Source of the DNA: Corynebacterium appendicis CIP 107643
GTDB taxonomy: Bacteria; Actinomycetota; Actinomycetes; Mycobacteriales; Mycobacteriaceae
Direction of reading: 5' to 3'
Length of the DNA stretch: 64,000 nucleotides
Assembly: GCF_030408415.1 (NCBI RefSeq)
Contig: NZ_CP046976.1
Coordinates: 372,001 to 436,000, forward strand
Shown: positions 44,467 to 53,146 of the stretch, in pieces
Layout: every line of letters begins with the position of its first letter
Numbering within the stretch: the stretch's first letter is position 1
Translations under genes and position numbers: made by a program
Notes under the pieces: model-generated
The model's database searches: none
What the model was told of the DNA's origin: nothing
Seen by the model: only the letters and a program-made list of their open reading frames with translations

Positions 44467-44472
44467 TAGAAT
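44467..44472 (+). promoter_or_regulatory. pyc -10 hexamer
   Basis: TAGAAT lies 42 nt before the chosen pyc ATG (44515), which has its own GGGGAGA ribosome binding site, so this gene should have a short leader. Confidence 0.45.
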
Positions 44473-44514
44473 CGTTGGGTGGTAATGCACCTTTCTAATT
44501 CAGGGGAGAAATCC

Positions 44515-47500
44515 ATGACTGGTCCTGACCACACGGCCGGAACCGAATCGGCGCACCTGCCCACATTCAACAAGATTCTCGTCGCCAACCGCGGCGAGAT
44601 CGCGGTGCGCGCCTTCCGTGCGGCCTTCGAGACGGGAGCGAAGACCGTCGCGGTGTACCCGCGCGAAGACCGCCACTCCTTCCACCGTCCGTTTGCGGAC
44701 GAGGCAGTGCAGATCGGCGAGGAGGGGCAGCCAGTCCGCGCCTACCTGTCCATCGACGAGATCATCCGCGCCGCGGAGAAGACCGGCGCGGATGCGGTCT
44801 ACCCGGGCTACGGCTTCCTCTCCGAGCGCGCCGACCTGGCGCGCGCCTGCGCCGAGCGCGGCATCACCTTCATCGGTCCGACTGCCGAGACACTCGACCT
44901 GACCGGTGACAAGGCCGCCGCAGTCCGCGCCGCTGAGGAGGCGGGCCTGCCGGTGCTCAAGGACTCCGAGGCCACCACCGACATCGACGAGCTGGTCAGC
45001 TGGGCGGACGATTTCGAGTTCCCGGTCTTCGTCAAGGCTGTGTCGGGCGGCGGCGGAAGGGGCATGCGCTTCGTCGATAAGCCGGAAAACCTGGCGGCGC
45101 TGGCTGCGGAAGCGTCCCGTGAAGCCGAGGCCGCGTTCGGCGATGCGAATGTGTACCTCGAGCGCGCCGTGATCAACCCGCAGCACATCGAGGTGCAGAT
45201 TCTGGGCGATGCCTCCGGCGACGTCATCCACCTCTTCGAGCGCGACTGCTCCGTGCAGCGCCGCCACCAGAAGGTCGTGGAGATAGCTCCCGCGCAGCAC
45301 ATCACCGACGAGCAGCGGGAGCGCATTTGCCAGGACGCGGTGAATTTCTGCCGCCACATCAACTACCAGGGCGCCGGCACCGTCGAGTTCCTCGTGGACG
45401 AGCACGGCAACCACGTCTTCATCGAGATGAACCCGCGCGTGCAGGTCGAGCACACGGTGACCGAGGAGGTCACCGGCGTGGACATCGTGAAGTCCCAGAT
45501 GCACATCGCGGCGGGCGCCACGCTGGAGCAGCTGGGTCTGCGCCAGGACGAGATCACGCTGACAGGCGCCGCACTGCAGTGCCGCATCACCACAGAGGAC
45601 CCGAACAACGGCTTCCGCCCCGATTCCGGCGTGATCACCGGCTACCGCTCCCCGGGCGGCGCCGGCGTGCGTCTCGACGGCAATATCTCCGTCGGCGGCG
45701 AGATCACCCCGAACTTCGACTCCCTGCTGGTCAAGATGACCTGCCGCGGCAAGGATTTCGAGACCGCCGTGGCGCGCGCCCGCCGCGCGCTCAACGAGTT
45801 CTCCGTCAACGGCGTGTCTACCAATATCGGCTTTTTGCGCGCGCTGCTCTCCGAGCCGGACTTCATCAACAAGCGCATTGCCACCAGCTTCATCGCGGAC
45901 CACCCGCACCTTCTCGAGGCGCCGGCGGCCCCGGACGAGGCCGGCCGCATCCTCGAGTACCTGGCGTGGACGACGGTGAATAAGCCGAACGGCCCGCGCC
46001 CGACGAATATCCGTCCGAGCGAGAAGCTGCCGGAGCTCAACTACACCTCGACCCCGCGCGGTGCGCGCGACGAGCTGCTCGAGCTCGGCCCGGAGAAGTG
46101 GGCGGAAAAGCTGCGCGGCCAGACTGCGCTCGGCGTCACCGACACCTCCTTCCGCGATGCGCACCAGTCGCTGCTGGCCACCCGCGTGCGCACGAACACG
46201 CTCGTCGCCGCAGCGAAGCACGTCGGCCACCTCACTCCGGAGCTCACCTCTGTCGAGGCGTGGGGCGGCGCCACCTACGACGTGGCCATGCGCTTCCTCC
46301 ACGAATCGCCGTGGACGCGCCTCGAGGAGCTGCGCGACGCGATGCCGAACATGAACATCCAGATGCTGCTGCGCGGCCGCAACACGGTCGGCTACACGCC
46401 GTACCCGGATTCCGTGACCAAGGCATTCGTGGAGGAAGCAGCGTCCACCGGCGTCGACATCTTCCGCATCTTCGATGCGCTTAACGACGTTAGCCAGATG
46501 CGCCCGGCCATCGACGCCGTGCTGGACACCCAGACCGCCGTGGCCGAGGTCGCGATGGCGTACTCGGGCAACTTGATGGACCCGAACGAGGACCTGTACA
46601 CCCTCGACTACTACCTGCGCCTGGCCGAAGAGATCGTGGAAACCGGCGCGCACGTGCTGGCCATCAAGGACATGGCAGGCCTGATGCGCCCGGCCGCCGC
46701 CGCGAAGCTGGTCGGCGCTTTGCGCGAGCGCTTCGATCTGCCGGTGCACGTGCACACCCACGACACTGCCGGCGGCCAGCTGGCCACCTACCTCGCCGCC
46801 GCCAACGCCGGCGCCGACGTGGTGGATGTGGCATCGGCTCCGCTGGCGGGCACGACTTCGCAGCCGTCCATGTCCGCTCTGGTCGCGGCCTTCGCCAACA
46901 CCGAGCGCGACACCGGCCTGTCGCTCGAGGCCGTGAGCAATCTCGAGCCGTACTGGGAGGGCGTGCGCCAGCTCTACGCCCCGTTCGAGTCCGGCATCCC
47001 GGGCCCGACCGGCCGCGTGTACCGCCACGAGATCCCAGGCGGCCAGCTGTCCAACCTGCGCACGCAGGCTGTGGCACTGGGCCTGGGCGACCGCTTCGAG
47101 CTCATCGAGGACTACTACGCCGCGGTGAACGAGATGCTGGGCCGCCCGACCAAGGTGACCCCGTCCTCCAAGGTCGTTGGCGACCTCGCGCTGCACCTCG
47201 TCGGCGCCGGCGTGGACCCGGCGGAGTTCGCGAAGGACCCGCAGAAATTCGACATCCCGGATTCCGTCATCGGCTTCCTGCGCGGCGAGCTGGGCACGCC
47301 TCCGGGCGGCTGGCCGGAGCTGCGCGACCGCGCCCTCGGCGGCCGCAAGGAGACCCCGAAGGTCAACGAGGTCCCGGACGACCTGGCTCAGGACCTCGAG
47401 TCCGACAACCACCGCGTCCGCCGCGCAAGCCTGGACAAGCTGCTGTTCCCGAAGCAGTACGCCGAATTCCTGGAGCACCGCCGCACGTACGGCTTCACCG

Positions 47501-47955
47501 ACCAGCTCGGCGACAAGACTTTCTTCTACGGCCTCCAGGAGGGCGAGGAGACCATGATCTGGTTCGGCGACCTGGAGAAGCAGCAGACCCCGCTGGTGGT
47601 CCGCCTGGATGCTGTGGGCGAGCCGGACGAGAAGGGCATGCGCCGCGTGATCATCAACGTCAATGGCCAGATCCGCCCGGTCACCGTCCGCGACGAGAAC
47701 GCGGAGTCCTCCGTCGCGGAAGTGGAGAAGGCTGATTCGTCCAACCCGAACCACGTCGCCGCGCCGTTCGCCGGTGTGGTCACCGTGACCGTGAAAGAGG
47801 GCGATGAGGTCTCCGCCGGCGACCAGGTCGCCTCCATCGAGGCGATGAAGATGGAAGCCTCCATCTCCGCCCCGAAGGACGGCGTGGTCGAGCGCATCGC
47901 CTTCACCCAGGCCACCAAGGCGGAAGGTGGCGACCTCGTCGCCGTGATCCGCTAA
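44515..47955 (+). CDS. pyc: pyruvate carboxylase
   Basis: A 1146-residue biotin enzyme that carboxylates pyruvate to oxaloacetate, the main anaplerotic step in corynebacteria. The biotin carboxylase domain spans about residues 15-470 ([49 protein letters not shown]). The carboxyltransferase domain runs from about 540 to 960 (DTSFRDAHQSLLATRVRT; DIFRIFDALNDVSQM; AIKDMAGLMRP). The biotinyl domain at the C-terminus carries EAMKMEAS with Lys1112. ATG 44515 follows GGGGAGA. Confidence 0.97.
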   Translation: MTGPDHTAGTESAHLPTFNKILVANRGEIAVRAFRAAFETGAKTVAVYPREDRHSFHRPFADEAVQIGEEGQPVRAYLSIDEIIRAAEKTGADAVYPGYGFLSERADLARACAERGITFIGPTAETLDLTGDKAAAVRAAEEAGLPVLKDSEATTDIDELVSWADDFEFPVFVKAVSGGGGRGMRFVDKPENLAALAAEASREAEAAFGDANVYLERAVINPQHIEVQILGDASGDVIHLFERDCSVQRRHQKVVEIAPAQHITDEQRERICQDAVNFCRHINYQGAGTVEFLVDEHGNHVFIEMNPRVQVEHTVTEEVTGVDIVKSQMHIAAGATLEQLGLRQDEITLTGAALQCRITTEDPNNGFRPDSGVITGYRSPGGAGVRLDGNISVGGEITPNFDSLLVKMTCRGKDFETAVARARRALNEFSVNGVSTNIGFLRALLSEPDFINKRIATSFIADHPHLLEAPAAPDEAGRILEYLAWTTVNKPNGPRPTNIRPSEKLPELNYTSTPRGARDELLELGPEKWAEKLRGQTALGVTDTSFRDAHQSLLATRVRTNTLVAAAKHVGHLTPELTSVEAWGGATYDVAMRFLHESPWTRLEELRDAMPNMNIQMLLRGRNTVGYTPYPDSVTKAFVEEAASTGVDIFRIFDALNDVSQMRPAIDAVLDTQTAVAEVAMAYSGNLMDPNEDLYTLDYYLRLAEEIVETGAHVLAIKDMAGLMRPAAAAKLVGALRERFDLPVHVHTHDTAGGQLATYLAAANAGADVVDVASAPLAGTTSQPSMSALVAAFANTERDTGLSLEAVSNLEPYWEGVRQLYAPFESGIPGPTGRVYRHEIPGGQLSNLRTQAVALGLGDRFELIEDYYAAVNEMLGRPTKVTPSSKVVGDLALHLVGAGVDPAEFAKDPQKFDIPDSVIGFLRGELGTPPGGWPELRDRALGGRKETPKVNEVPDDLAQDLESDNHRVRRASLDKLLFPKQYAEFLEHRRTYGFTDQLGDKTFFYGLQEGEETMIWFGDLEKQQTPLVVRLDAVGEPDEKGMRRVIINVNGQIRPVTVRDENAESSVAEVEKADSSNPNHVAAPFAGVVTVTVKEGDEVSAGDQVASIEAMKMEASISAPKDGVVERIAFTQATKAEGGDLVAVIR

Positions 47956-47979
47956 GCGCCGCAGCCGCGTAGCACAGGC

Positions 47980-48026
47980 AAGCCGCTAGGCACCGCCCCA
48001 GATACGTGGGCGGAACCTAGCGGCTT
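47980..48026. terminator. bidirectional terminator pyc / DUF305 gene
   Basis: AGCCGCTAGG and CCGCCC on the left pair with GGGCGG and CCTAGCGGCT on the right, with one mismatch bulge and a 9-nt loop, followed by TTTCT. It separates convergent genes and can serve both strands. Confidence 0.75.
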
Positions 48027-48057
48027 TCTGCTGTGGAAGGGGGGAGGAAGGAGCGGG

Positions 48058-48696
48058 CTATGTGAGCAGCTCTTCCATCTCCTTCATCTCGGCGGTCTGG
48101 ACGTCGACCATCTCCTGGGCCATCTCGCGCAGCGGGGCATACCCTCCGTTGTCGATCTGGTCCTGCGTCATGGGGATGACATGCTCGTGGTGGTAGTGCA
48201 TCATCTCCAGGAAGGTCGTGCGCAGCTCGTCGCCCTCCAGCGAAGCGAACTCTTCGAGCTCCTCCGGCTGGAACATGCCGTTGGCGATGTGTGTGGAGTG
48301 CATCTCCATGTCGTTCTGGATGCCCCACTCGTCGGCCCAGGCGCGCATCTGCTCGTTCTCGCGCTCCTGACCGTCCTTGATGCGCTGAGCCAGGTCGCGG
48401 ACCTGCTCGTCGTCGACATCGGATTCAAGCAGCACGTCGGACATGTCGATGGCCTGCTGGTGGTGGGGGACCATCATGCCGAGGAAGTGGACATCCACCT
48501 CGTTGTGCGTCCCTTCCGCCTCGTCCCCGCCGCCGCTGAAGGCCCCGCGGACCGTCGGGCCGAGCGCGGCGATGAGCAACACGAGCGCGGCGATGATAGC
48601 GAGGGCTACGACCCACGGCTTGCGGTTCGGCCGCGTCAGCTCGTCGGATTCAGTGTCGTGGACATCAAGTCCATTATTGAATTCTCTGTCTACCAT
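48058..48696 (-). CDS. DUF305 (ferritin-like) membrane-anchored protein
   Basis: A 212-residue protein with one N-terminal transmembrane helix (about residues 28-50) and an extracytoplasmic DUF305 domain rich in His and Met: DVHFLGMMVPHHQQAIDMSDVLL, MRAWADEWGIQ and FLEMMHYHHEHVIPM. Such four-helix proteins are often linked to copper or other metal handling, but the role is not proven. ATG 48696 is preferred over 48702 because of its spacing from AAAGGGA. Confidence 0.85.
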   Translation of the reverse strand: MVDREFNNGLDVHDTESDELTRPNRKPWVVALAIIAALVLLIAALGPTVRGAFSGGGDEAEGTHNEVDVHFLGMMVPHHQQAIDMSDVLLESDVDDEQVRDLAQRIKDGQERENEQMRAWADEWGIQNDMEMHSTHIANGMFQPEELEEFASLEGDELRTTFLEMMHYHHEHVIPMTQDQIDNGGYAPLREMAQEMVDVQTAEMKEMEELLT

Positions 48697-48773
48697 TGGC
48701 ATTCCCTTTCAGTGGTTCACGGTCAGCCTAGCGGTTATGCCCAGGTGAACGCCATAAAAGTGGGGCAGACCAC

Positions 48774-49607
48774 TTATCCCTTCACACCGCCGGCGGTCAG
48801 GCCGGAGACGATGCGGCGCTGGAAAGCCAGCACCATGAGAATCAGCGGGACGGTCACCAGGGATCCGGCGGCCATGATCGCCGCATACGGGTACTCGAAG
48901 GCGTTGGGGCCGGAGAAGCGGGCAATCGCCACGGTCACCGGCTCAGTCGCGTTGGTGGACAGCTGGCGGGCGAGCATGAACTCGTTCCACGTGGCGATGA
49001 ACGCGATAATCGCCGTGGTGAAAATGCCCGGCGCCGCCAGGGGCAGCAGCACGAGGCGGAAGGCCTGACCGCGGGTGGCGCCGTCGACACGCGCCGCTTC
49101 CTCGAGCTCCCACGGCAACTGGCGGAAGAAGGAGATGAGCGTGTACACCGTCAGCGGCAGCGCGAAGGAGATATTCGGGATGATCATGGCGCGGTAGGTG
49201 CCGATCCACCCGATGTCGCCGAAGAGCTGGAACAGGGGAGTGACAAGCGCGATGCCGGGGAACATCGACGCGGCGAGAATGATGCCGGTGACAATGCCCT
49301 TGCCGCGGAAGTTCAGGCGCGCCAGCGCGTAGCCGGTGAACACGCCGACCATGACGGCGAGCGCGGTGGTGATCACGGAGATGATCAGGGAGTTCATGAT
49401 CGCGCCGAGGAAGTCGTTGCCCTTGTCGGTCGCGAGCGCGTCGCGGAAATTCTCCAACGTGACGTGCGTGGGCCACGGGGTGGTGTCGAATGTGTGGTTC
49501 TTATCGCGCAGCGCGGTGACCAGCATCCAGTAGAAGGGCGCGAGACCCCATACGAGAATGAAGACCACGCCGAGCTTGTGGCCGATATTGCCGAAATTCT
49601 TCTTCAT
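48774..49607 (-). CDS. tusG: trehalose ABC transporter permease TusG-like
   Basis: A 277-residue MalG-type permease with about six transmembrane segments. The EAA loop ELEEAARVDGATRGQAFRLVLLPLAAPGI lies near residue 180. It overlaps the partner permease by 4 bp. The gene set binding protein-permease-permease without an ATPase, using a shared MsiK/SugC-type ATPase encoded elsewhere, matches the trehalose importer tus of corynebacteria (LpqY-SugABC of mycobacteria). Maltose or another disaccharide remains possible. Confidence 0.8.
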   Translation of the reverse strand: MKKNFGNIGHKLGVVFILVWGLAPFYWMLVTALRDKNHTFDTTPWPTHVTLENFRDALATDKGNDFLGAIMNSLIISVITTALAVMVGVFTGYALARLNFRGKGIVTGIILAASMFPGIALVTPLFQLFGDIGWIGTYRAMIIPNISFALPLTVYTLISFFRQLPWELEEAARVDGATRGQAFRLVLLPLAAPGIFTTAIIAFIATWNEFMLARQLSTNATEPVTVAIARFSGPNAFEYPYAAIMAAGSLVTVPLILMVLAFQRRIVSGLTAGGVKG

Positions 49608-50734
49608 CGCGCTGCCTCCGTGCTCGTCGTCGCTGTGGCCGCGGCATCACGCGCCGCCGAATCAGCTCCGTCAGCGGAACTGCTCTTGCCCCGCTGTTTC
49701 TTCGCCTGCTTCTTTGTGGCGCGTTTCTCGCGCCGTGCGCGGGTCTCCTCACCGCTGACATCGGCTCCGCCGAAGCGGACCAGCAGGAACGCGACGGTGA
49801 AGATGAGCAGGAAGATCAGGGTGGACAGCGCCGAGGCCGAGTTGAAGTTGTTCTGCCGCATGTCCTCGACCACCAGCTGGGAGATCGTGGCGGTCGGCGA
49901 GTTCGAGGAGCCGGAGATCATGATGACCGGAAGGTCGTACATGCGCAGCGCATCGAGGGTGCGGAAGAGGATCGCGACCATCAGCGTCGGGCGCACGAGC
50001 GGCAGCGTGATGCGGGTGAAGGTCTGCCACGCCGACGCGCCGTCGACACGCGCGGCTTCGTAGACGTCCTTCGGGATCATCTGCAGTCCGGCAAGAATGA
50101 GCAGCGCGACGAACGGCGTTGTCTTCCACACGTCAGCGATGATGACGGCCACGCGCGCGGCCCACGGGTCCGTCGTCCACGCGATCGACTGGCCCAACAG
50201 CGAGTTCACGATGCCGTTTGGGGCGAACATGAACTGCCACAGCTTCGCGGTCACCGCCGTGGGGATCGCCCACGGGATGAGCACGGCCGCGCGGATCAGC
50301 GCGCGCACGCGCGACGGGTGGTTCATGATCAGCGCCATGACCATGCCCAGCACGGCTTCCAGCGACACGGTCACCACAGTGAAGAACAAGGTGATGCCGA
50401 GTGCCGGCCAGAAGTCCGTCGCCAGCACCCCGGGCGGGCACTCGCCGACGGTGCCCGTCGGGGTCATGCAGCGGTTCTGGATCCAGTACAGGTAGTTGTC
50501 CAGGCCCGCGAAGCCGCCGTCGACGAAGACGCCGGTGGACGGGTCGAGGTGGCGGTTGGCCTGGAACGACAGCCAGATAGCGCGCAGGATCGGGTAGCCG
50601 ATGACAATGGCCAGCACGATCAGCGCGGGTGTGACCAGGCCCCACGCTTTGCCCGCATCACTGCGCGGGCCCGCGTTCTTCTTGGCGGGCTCCGCGTTTT
50701 CCGCAGTTCCGCGCCGCTTGACGACGGTACTCAT
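49604..50734 (-). CDS. tusF: trehalose ABC transporter permease TusF-like
   Basis: A 376-residue MalF/SugA-type permease: a charged N-terminus (residues 1-30), six or so membrane segments and EAA loop VYEAARVDGASAWQTFTRITLPL. The C-terminal 60 residues are Arg/Lys/Ala/Ser-rich (RREKRATKKQAKKQRGK), longer than is usual for this family. It is preceded by about 185 bp with three hairpins that separate it from the binding-protein gene. Confidence 0.8.
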   Translation of the reverse strand: MSTVVKRRGTAENAEPAKKNAGPRSDAGKAWGLVTPALIVLAIVIGYPILRAIWLSFQANRHLDPSTGVFVDGGFAGLDNYLYWIQNRCMTPTGTVGECPPGVLATDFWPALGITLFFTVVTVSLEAVLGMVMALIMNHPSRVRALIRAAVLIPWAIPTAVTAKLWQFMFAPNGIVNSLLGQSIAWTTDPWAARVAVIIADVWKTTPFVALLILAGLQMIPKDVYEAARVDGASAWQTFTRITLPLVRPTLMVAILFRTLDALRMYDLPVIMISGSSNSPTATISQLVVEDMRQNNFNSASALSTLIFLLIFTVAFLLVRFGGADVSGEETRARREKRATKKQAKKQRGKSSSADGADSAARDAAATATTSTEAAR

Positions 50735-50767
50735 GAACTCTCCTTAACAACCAGCACGCGTGAAGAT

Positions 50768-50903
50768 GTGTGCGCTGCGCGCACATGGTGCAGGCCCTGA
50801 AATGAACAGAGTCTGCAGCCTCAGCCCATGGAAAATGGGCCGAATCTGCAGACTGATCTTAAACTGTTCCTCCCGCCCCGCCTATGGGTATGTGCGGGGC
50901 GGG
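50768..50903 (-). terminator. three hairpins between tusE and tusF
   Basis: In order of transcription: a stem CCCGCCCCGC / GCGGGGCGGG (50872-50903), a nested stem AGTCTGCAG / CTGCAGACT with inner GCCCAT / ATGGGC (50810-50854), and TGTGCGC / GCGCACA (50768-50784). None has a strong T-run. They probably limit read-through or protect the tusE message, giving more binding protein than permease. Confidence 0.55.
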
Positions 50904-50918
50904 GGAGTGCGCTACACC

Positions 50919-52187
50919 TTATTGCTGGGCGGCCTGCTTGATGGCGGCAGCCATGTCCTTGGTGGCGTCGTCGACGCTCTTACCGGAGGTCAGTGCTGCG
51001 TAGGTGTTGTCCTGGATGGCCTTGGAGATCGCCGGGTAGAACGGGGAAACCGGACGCGGCTTCGCGTTCTCGAGGGACTCCTTGAGTGCCGGCAGGTACG
51101 GGTGCTCCTCGATCAGTGCCTCATCGTTGTAGATGGACGAGAGCACCGGCGGGAAGGACGCCTTGGCGAAGGAGAGCTGGTTCTCCTCGTTGATGATGAA
51201 CTCGATGAAGTCCTTGGCAGTCGCCTTGTGCTTGGAGTTGACGTTGATGCCGTTGTTGTAGCCACCGAGGGTGGACACGCCGACTCCGGACTCGCCGACG
51301 AGCGGCTGGACCTCGAAGTTCAGGCCCTGCTCCTCTGCATTGGAGTACATGTACGGCCAGTTGATGGCGAATGCGGTCTGTCCCTCGGTGAAGGCCAGGT
51401 TGGTCTCCTCCTCGGTGGCGGCGGTGGAGCCCTTGGCAATAGTGCCGTCCTCGTACGCATCGACCAGAGCCTGCAGGCCAGCCTTGGCCTCGTCGGATTC
51501 GACGGTCGGCTCACCGTTGTCGCCGATGACGGTGCCGCCCCAGCCGTTGATGAAGCCGAGGGCGTTCACCGTCAGGCCCTCGTACTGCTTCAGCTGGGTG
51601 GTCAGGCAGTCGCCCTCGACAGCCTCGCAGGCGGACTTGAGGTCTTCGAAGGTGTCCGGTTTGGACTCGACCTTGTCCAAGTTGCGGAAGAGCAGCTGGC
51701 CGTTGGTGTTCTGCGGCAGCGCGTAGAGCTTGTCGTTGTAGGTCGCAGATTCGACGGTGGACTGCAGCAGACCGGAGGTGTCCACTTCGAAGTCGCCCTC
51801 GAGCGGCTCGAGCCACTGGTTGGCCGCGAAGTCGGCGGTCCACACGACGTCGAGTGCCATCACGTCGTAGTCGGAATTGCCTGCCTGGAGGGACTGCACG
51901 AGGGTGTCGCGCTGATCGTCAGCCTCACCGGCGAGCTCCTTGAGCGTCACCTGCTCGTCCGGGTGCTCCTCGTTCCACTTGTCGATGATCGGGGTCACCT
52001 TGTCGGTGTCGTTGCGGCCCATGGCGAAGGTGATGGGGCCGCGCTCGCCGGCGCCATCGGAGGAACCGCCGCCACCGGAGGAGCCGCCGCCATCGGCGGA
52101 ATCACTGGAGCAGGCTACGAGGGTGGTGGCGGACAGAGCGACTGCGCACAGTGCGGCGCCGGTCCGGCGGGTTGCGGAGAGTTTCAT
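50919..52187 (-). CDS. tusE: trehalose-binding lipoprotein TusE-like
   Basis: A 422-residue extracellular solute-binding lipoprotein (family 1 type). The lipobox LVAC gives Cys26, followed by a Gly/Ser-rich spacer. The fold is seen in PITFAMGRNDTDKVTPIIDKWNEEHPDEQVTLKEL and YDVMALDVVWTADFAANQWLEPL, and in VSTLGGYNNGINVNSKHKATAKDFIEFI. ATG 52187 follows GAAAGGTG. Trehalose specificity is inferred from gene order and family. Confidence 0.85.
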   Translation of the reverse strand: MKLSATRRTGAALCAVALSATTLVACSSDSADGGGSSGGGGSSDGAGERGPITFAMGRNDTDKVTPIIDKWNEEHPDEQVTLKELAGEADDQRDTLVQSLQAGNSDYDVMALDVVWTADFAANQWLEPLEGDFEVDTSGLLQSTVESATYNDKLYALPQNTNGQLLFRNLDKVESKPDTFEDLKSACEAVEGDCLTTQLKQYEGLTVNALGFINGWGGTVIGDNGEPTVESDEAKAGLQALVDAYEDGTIAKGSTAATEEETNLAFTEGQTAFAINWPYMYSNAEEQGLNFEVQPLVGESGVGVSTLGGYNNGINVNSKHKATAKDFIEFIINEENQLSFAKASFPPVLSSIYNDEALIEEHPYLPALKESLENAKPRPVSPFYPAISKAIQDNTYAALTSGKSVDDATKDMAAAIKQAAQQ

Positions 52188-52266
52188 GCGTACACCTTTC
52201 AGGTCGGAGGTTTCCCCAATCTTAAATAAGACGTGCCTGGAAACCGGGATTTCGTGAACTTCAAGT

Positions 52267-52320
52267 GAACAATCCTGCGCAAACGTCGCATCAGCTACCC
52301 CCGACACGGGGGGATTGTTC
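52267..52320. promoter_or_regulatory. nested inverted repeats upstream of tusE
   Basis: GAACAATCC (52267-52275) and GGATTGTTC (52312-52320) are perfect 9-bp inverted copies. Between them CCCCC-gacac-GGGGG forms a second small stem that abuts the right copy. They lie 80-135 bp upstream of tusE and could bind a regulator as two half sites. The remainder of 52188-52410 shows no gene. Confidence 0.4.
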
Positions 52321-52414
52321 TAAACATACGCCCGTTTCGTCCCATGCGTTGTGCCTGAAACGTGGATTTCTCCCCGCCGTCCACCCCACAGTGAGGGGGA
52401 TTTTCCAATGCAAA

Positions 52415-52452
52415 ACCGCCGCGTCCCCAGCAGAAGAAGGGGCCGCGGCGGT
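52415..52452 (-). terminator. terminator of the GNAT gene
   Basis: ACCGCCGCG (52415-52423) and CGCGGCGGT (52444-52452) pair around a 20-nt loop. On the minus strand the stem is followed by TTTTGCATT, 32 bp after the gene's stop codon. Confidence 0.65.
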
Positions 52453-52483
52453 GTGAGCGCGTCTTCGCGAGTGAACCAGGCGC

Positions 52484-52963
52484 TTAGGCCAGGTCGCGGT
52501 ACATCACATTCGGGTTCGCCTTGGTGGGCACGAAGCCGAACTTTTCGTAGATATAGCGTGCGCGCTTATTCTCCGGCATGACTTCGAGGGCGATCCGCTT
52601 GGCTCCCTGGTCGATGGCGAGCTCGCACGCGGAGTGCAGCAGCACAGCACTCAGGCCGTAACCGTGGGAGCGCTCCTCGACGGCGAGGATCAACTCCGGG
52701 ACATCCGGGCCGAGATTGGCTTCGCTGGTCGTGTCGCCTTCCTCCCAGTAGCGCAGCCAGATGCCGCCGGCCGGGGTGTGGTCCTGGTCGTGCGCGATCC
52801 AGCCACCGTCGTCCTCCGGCGACCAGTCGTCGACAAAAGCCTTCACCTGGGACTGGCCGCAACCGAGCGGCTTGGACTCGTCCCCGAACACATCCGCCAA
52901 GTAGTGCAGGCGGCGGATGTAGGTGCGGTCCGATTCAGTGGCGGGTTTCAGCTTGAACTCCAT
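52484..52963 (-). CDS. GNAT family N-acetyltransferase
   Basis: A 159-residue acetyl-CoA-dependent acetyltransferase. The acetyl-CoA loop is ILAVEERSHGYGLSAVLLHSACELA, followed by KRIALEVMPENKRARYIYEKFGFVP, the usual GNAT motif B. The substrate is unknown. ATG 52963 is preferred to codons further upstream: TACAAT lies 7 nt before it on the minus strand, indicating a leaderless mRNA. Confidence 0.85.
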   Translation of the reverse strand: MEFKLKPATESDRTYIRRLHYLADVFGDESKPLGCGQSQVKAFVDDWSPEDDGGWIAHDQDHTPAGGIWLRYWEEGDTTSEANLGPDVPELILAVEERSHGYGLSAVLLHSACELAIDQGAKRIALEVMPENKRARYIYEKFGFVPTKANPNVMYRDLA

Positions 52964-53006
52964 GCGGCTAATTGTAACCAAATAGATCACTGATAGGAGC
53001 TAAAAA

Positions 53007-53115
53007 TGGAAAGCTCACATTGACATATTCAGCGACCAAGCGCATCGGCACCTAGAGCTTCGACGCGCGCACCAACGTGCACTTCGTCGGTGTGCGCGAT
53101 CCGTACGCCACATAA
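53007..53115 (+). pseudogene. possible decayed small gene
   Basis: AGGAG is followed by ATG at 53007, which opens MESSH then stops. With one frameshift the reading continues TYSATKRIGT, a stop codon, then SFDARTNVHFVGVRDPYAT and TAA at 53113. Sequence on both sides of the two lesions reads like protein, so this may be a gene remnant. I do not recognise the family, and chance is not excluded. Confidence 0.3.
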
Positions 53116-53146
53116 ACAAGGAGCGGAGGCCCGCAGGGATCTCGCG

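Noticed and set aside
44500..47754. A 1084-codon open frame on the minus strand opposite pyc
   Set aside because: It is a shadow of the pyc reading frame in GC-rich DNA. Its translation is Arg/Val/Gly/Leu/His-rich with no domain, while pyc on the other strand is complete.
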